Shown piece by piece: positions 61,628 to 64,000 of a stretch of DNA of 64,000 nucleotides (position 1 is the stretch's first letter; the number at the start of each line of letters is the position of its first letter). The position numbers were made by a program, and so were the translations under genes. The notes beneath the pieces are model-generated. The model saw only the letters and a list, made by a program, of their open reading frames with translations. It was not told the origin of the DNA and ran no database searches. Where the stretch lies: positions 62,001 through 126,000 of the forward strand of contig NZ_FNYL01000011.1 in NCBI RefSeq assembly GCF_900109045.1. Reading direction: 5' to 3'. This DNA comes from Dyadobacter sp. SG02. GTDB lineage: Bacteria > Bacteroidota > Bacteroidia > Cytophagales > Spirosomataceae.

Positions 61628-64000
61628 TTAAAACTTAACATTCAAGCCAAAGGTGGTTACGCGGGTAGCCGGGGTAACATCGTTGTTCACGTTGCCATCC
61701 GATGATTCCGGATCGATACCGTTGTATTTCGAGCGGTATTTCGAGAAAATAAACGGCTGTTGAATGGATGTGAACAAGCGCAGCGACTCAATGCCAAGTC
61801 TTTCTACAAACTTATTGCTGAATGTATAACCGATATTGACGTTACGCACTTTCACGAATGAACCATCGAAATAGATGAACGAAGTATTGTAAACCGGGAA
61901 CTCCTGATTAAAGTTAGGACGCGGGAATTCGTTGGTAGGGTTGTTTGGCGTCCAGTAATCTACTTTGATCTGGTTGTACCGGCCTTGCAAAGTAAGGGTG
62001 TTCTGGTGGAACTTGCTCACGATTTTCTGACCTACCCTTGCAAAAATAAAGAACGACAAATCTACGCCTTTGAAGCTGAAACGGTTGGTGATACCGCCCT
62101 GCCATTTCGGGATATCCGAACCAAGGATAACGCGGTCGTCGGCAGTGATTTTTCCGTCGTTGTTGGTATCCTGCAATTTAACCTGTCCCACCTGGAACCC
62201 GAACGATTTTGCCTGGTCGGCTTCGTTGGTCTGCCAGATACCCAGCTTTTTGTAATCGTAATATGAGTTCAGAGGCTTCCCGATAAACCATCTGTTACCG
62301 GTATCGTCGATCTTGCCATTATAAAGTGAAATGATCGCCTCGCTGTTTTTGTAGAATGTGAAATCGGTGGTCCATTTGAAACCCGATTTGCTGTTCACGT
62401 TCACAGTCGAAACGCCGATCTCGATACCGCGGTTGCGGGTTTCGCCCACGTTGCGGGTCACCGCATTGAAACCGATGGAAGTTGGCAGCTGGTCGGAAAG
62501 GAGCAGGTCGGTGGTATTGGTTTGATACAATTCCAATGAACCGGAAACTCTTCCCGCGAAAAGGCTGAAATCAAGGCCTATGTTGCGAGTTGCCGATGAT
62601 TCCCATTTCAAATCGGGGTTTCCGATGGTGTTCGGGCGGTAACCGTAAGCTGCGGCTGTTCCCCATGCATAAGAGGTGCGGCTCAGCAAACCTTGCGTCT
62701 GGTAAGGAGAAATCCCCTGGTTACCCGTCGATCCGTAGCTGGCGCGGATCTTCAACTGGTCGAGCCATGAAACGCTTTTCAGGAAATCTTCATTGCTGAT
62801 ATTCCAGGCCAAAGCCACACCGGGGAATGTTCCGTACTTGTGGTTTTCACCAAAACGCGTCGAACCGTCGCGACGGGCCGTCACCGTAACCAGGTATTTG
62901 TCTTTGTAATCATAGTTCAAACGGAGCATGTAGGAGTTCAATGTCCACTGGATCAGGTTACTGCCTACGCCGAGTACCGTGCTGGCATTACCTGTGTTGT
63001 AAAACTCCTGACCTTCCACCGGCACACCCTGTACGGACACGTTGTTGTATTCAAAGTTGTCGCGTTGCACGGACTGAACGGCTGTAACGTTCAGATTGTG
63101 GCCACCGTTGAATGTTTTTCCGTAGGTAAGGATGTTTTCAACCGTATAGTTAAAACCAAACTGGCTGTTGGTCGCGGCAGTCGGGTTACCACCTTTGATA
63201 TCGTTGGTCTGCGCTCCTATAAATCGCCCGGCGCGGGAAAGGCTGAAATCCGGTCCGAAGTTCACGCGGTATTTCAATCCGGGAAGGATGTTGATTTCAC
63301 CGTACAAGCTGTTGAAGATCCGGTACTTCTTGGTTTCGTCGATCTGCGCGCCCTTCACGAGCTCGGCCATCGGGTTGGTAAGCAACGCATCGCTGGTCTG
63401 GGCGAAAATGATATTGCCCTGATCGTCGTAAGCACGTGCCAGCGGGTTCTGCGCGAGCGTGAAGCCGTAAGGGTTGCGGTTGGCGCCATTGCGGATGCTG
63501 TACATACCATATGACGAGATACCCACTTTAATGCGCTTGTTGATATTGTGGTCGATATTTACGCGGACAGACATACGTGTAAAATCCAGCCCGGGGATAA
63601 TGCCTTTATCTTTGAAATAACCTCCCGAGAAATAGAACTGCGTCTTCTCGTTGCCGCCCTGCACACCGATCGAATGGTTTTGCTGGAAGCCCTGCTTCAC
63701 CATCATATCCTGGTAGTTGGTCGTGCGGTTCTGCGCGATGCCATCCAGTTCGATCGGTTCGAACAGCTTCGAATCCGCGTAAGCGTCAATCACACCGCTT
63801 GCAACCGGATTCCCATTAGCATCCTTATAAGTACCGATATTTCTCCGCGATTCGCGTTTCAACTCGGCATATTCAGGGCCGTTAAGCAGGTGGACTTTAT
63901 CCAGTGCATTGGTCACGCCCAGGTAAGAGTCGTAGCTCACGGTTGTTTTCCCCTTGCTGGCGCCTCTTTTGGTCGTGATGATCACCACGCCGTTTGCACC
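61628..64000 (-). CDS. SusC/RagA TonB-dependent transporter, 5' part beyond window
   Basis: The frame runs off the window end; the visible part begins within the plug (GANGVVIITTKRGASKGKTTV), so the signal, regulatory-like domain and plug start are missing. About 790 residues are seen, including the barrel and the ending TRVTTFGLNVKF. Landmarks are YTVTARRDGSTRFGENHKYGTFPGVALAWNISNEDFL and GSTGNQGISPYQTQG. It is the partner of the SusD gene 52 bp downstream. It differs clearly from the two other SusC proteins of the window, so the pairs are not a recent duplication. Confidence 0.93.
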   Translation of the reverse strand, partial: GANGVVIITTKRGASKGKTTVSYDSYLGVTNALDKVHLLNGPEYAELKRESRRNIGTYKDANGNPVASGVIDAYADSKLFEPIELDGIAQNRTTNYQDMMVKQGFQQNHSIGVQGGNEKTQFYFSGGYFKDKGIIPGLDFTRMSVRVNIDHNINKRIKVGISSYGMYSIRNGANRNPYGFTLAQNPLARAYDDQGNIIFAQTSDALLTNPMAELVKGAQIDETKKYRIFNSLYGEINILPGLKYRVNFGPDFSLSRAGRFIGAQTNDIKGGNPTAATNSQFGFNYTVENILTYGKTFNGGHNLNVTAVQSVQRDNFEYNNVSVQGVPVEGQEFYNTGNASTVLGVGSNLIQWTLNSYMLRLNYDYKDKYLVTVTARRDGSTRFGENHKYGTFPGVALAWNISNEDFLKSVSWLDQLKIRASYGSTGNQGISPYQTQGLLSRTSYAWGTAAAYGYRPNTIGNPDLKWESSATRNIGLDFSLFAGRVSGSLELYQTNTTDLLLSDQLPTSIGFNAVTRNVGETRNRGIEIGVSTVNVNSKSGFKWTTDFTFYKNSEAIISLYNGKIDDTGNRWFIGKPLNSYYDYKKLGIWQTNEADQAKSFGFQVGQVKLQDTNNDGKITADDRVILGSDIPKWQGGITNRFSFKGVDLSFFIFARVGQKIVSKFHQNTLTLQGRYNQIKVDYWTPNNPTNEFPRPNFNQEFPVYNTSFIYFDGSFVKVRNVNIGYTFSNKFVERLGIESLRLFTSIQQPFIFSKYRSKYNGIDPESSDGNVNNDVTPATRVTTFGLNVKF

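Overview
The window looks like chromosome from an aerobic, plant- or soil-associated member of the Bacteroidota, most likely Cytophagales and close to Dyadobacter/Spirosomaceae. The genus is my inference. The signs are three TonB-linked SusC/SusD pairs, a C-terminal gliding-motility/T9SS type B sorting domain, Bacteroidota-style promoters (TAnnTTTG), and many secreted carbohydrate-active enzymes and lipoproteins. I see no rRNA, tRNA, phage, transposase or CRISPR array. All 51 annotated coding regions look intact, apart from the two cut by the window ends.

Layout. 1-9.5 kb: the 3' part of a glycoside-hydrolase-like gene, a small membrane protein, a secreted esterase with a C-terminal propeller, a membrane acyltransferase-like protein, then a minus-strand sugar set (CE1 esterase, CE15 glucuronoyl esterase, FucP-type symporter, ROK kinase). 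9.7-15.4 kb: two small stress-type proteins, a TesA-like esterase divergent from a YbbA/YbbP-type ABC exporter, and a two-gene nucleotidyltransferase-like module. 15.4-20.8 kb: a SusC/SusD pair. 20.8-23.4 kb: a transglutaminase-like protein. 23.5-34.8 kb: a LacI-type regulator divergent from a complete myo-inositol catabolic operon (iolB-iolC-iolA-iolG-SSS symporter-iolJ-iolD-iolE). 34.8-49.6 kb: mixed housekeeping and accessory genes (DUF433 protein, S41 protease, sorted adhesin-like protein, acyl-ACP desaturase, PlsC acyltransferase, GNAT, thioredoxin-fold protein, acyl-CoA dehydrogenase, GH9 glucanase, HxlR regulator, cupin, DUF6934 protein with a 50-residue partner). 49.6-64 kb: a minus-strand carbohydrate locus with two SusC/SusD pairs followed by a TIM-barrel epimerase, a DUF1080 (3-keto-glycoside hydrolase type) protein, a Gfo/Idh/MocA oxidoreductase and a DUF6807/PmoA protein.

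The most interesting signal is regulatory. The 15-mer TTTCAAACGTTTGCA, with the palindromic core CAAACGTTTG, occurs once between the LacI-type regulator and iolB. It occurs twice more, 20 bp apart and in the same orientation, upstream of the SusC/SusD pair about 9 kb away. I noticed no other copy by eye. This suggests one regulator controls both cytoplasmic inositol breakdown and an outer-membrane importer, giving an inositol (or inositol-conjugate) utilisation locus built like a PUL but without glycosidases. A second unexplained structure is a three-copy tandem array of 20-bp palindromes in the iolA-iolG gap.
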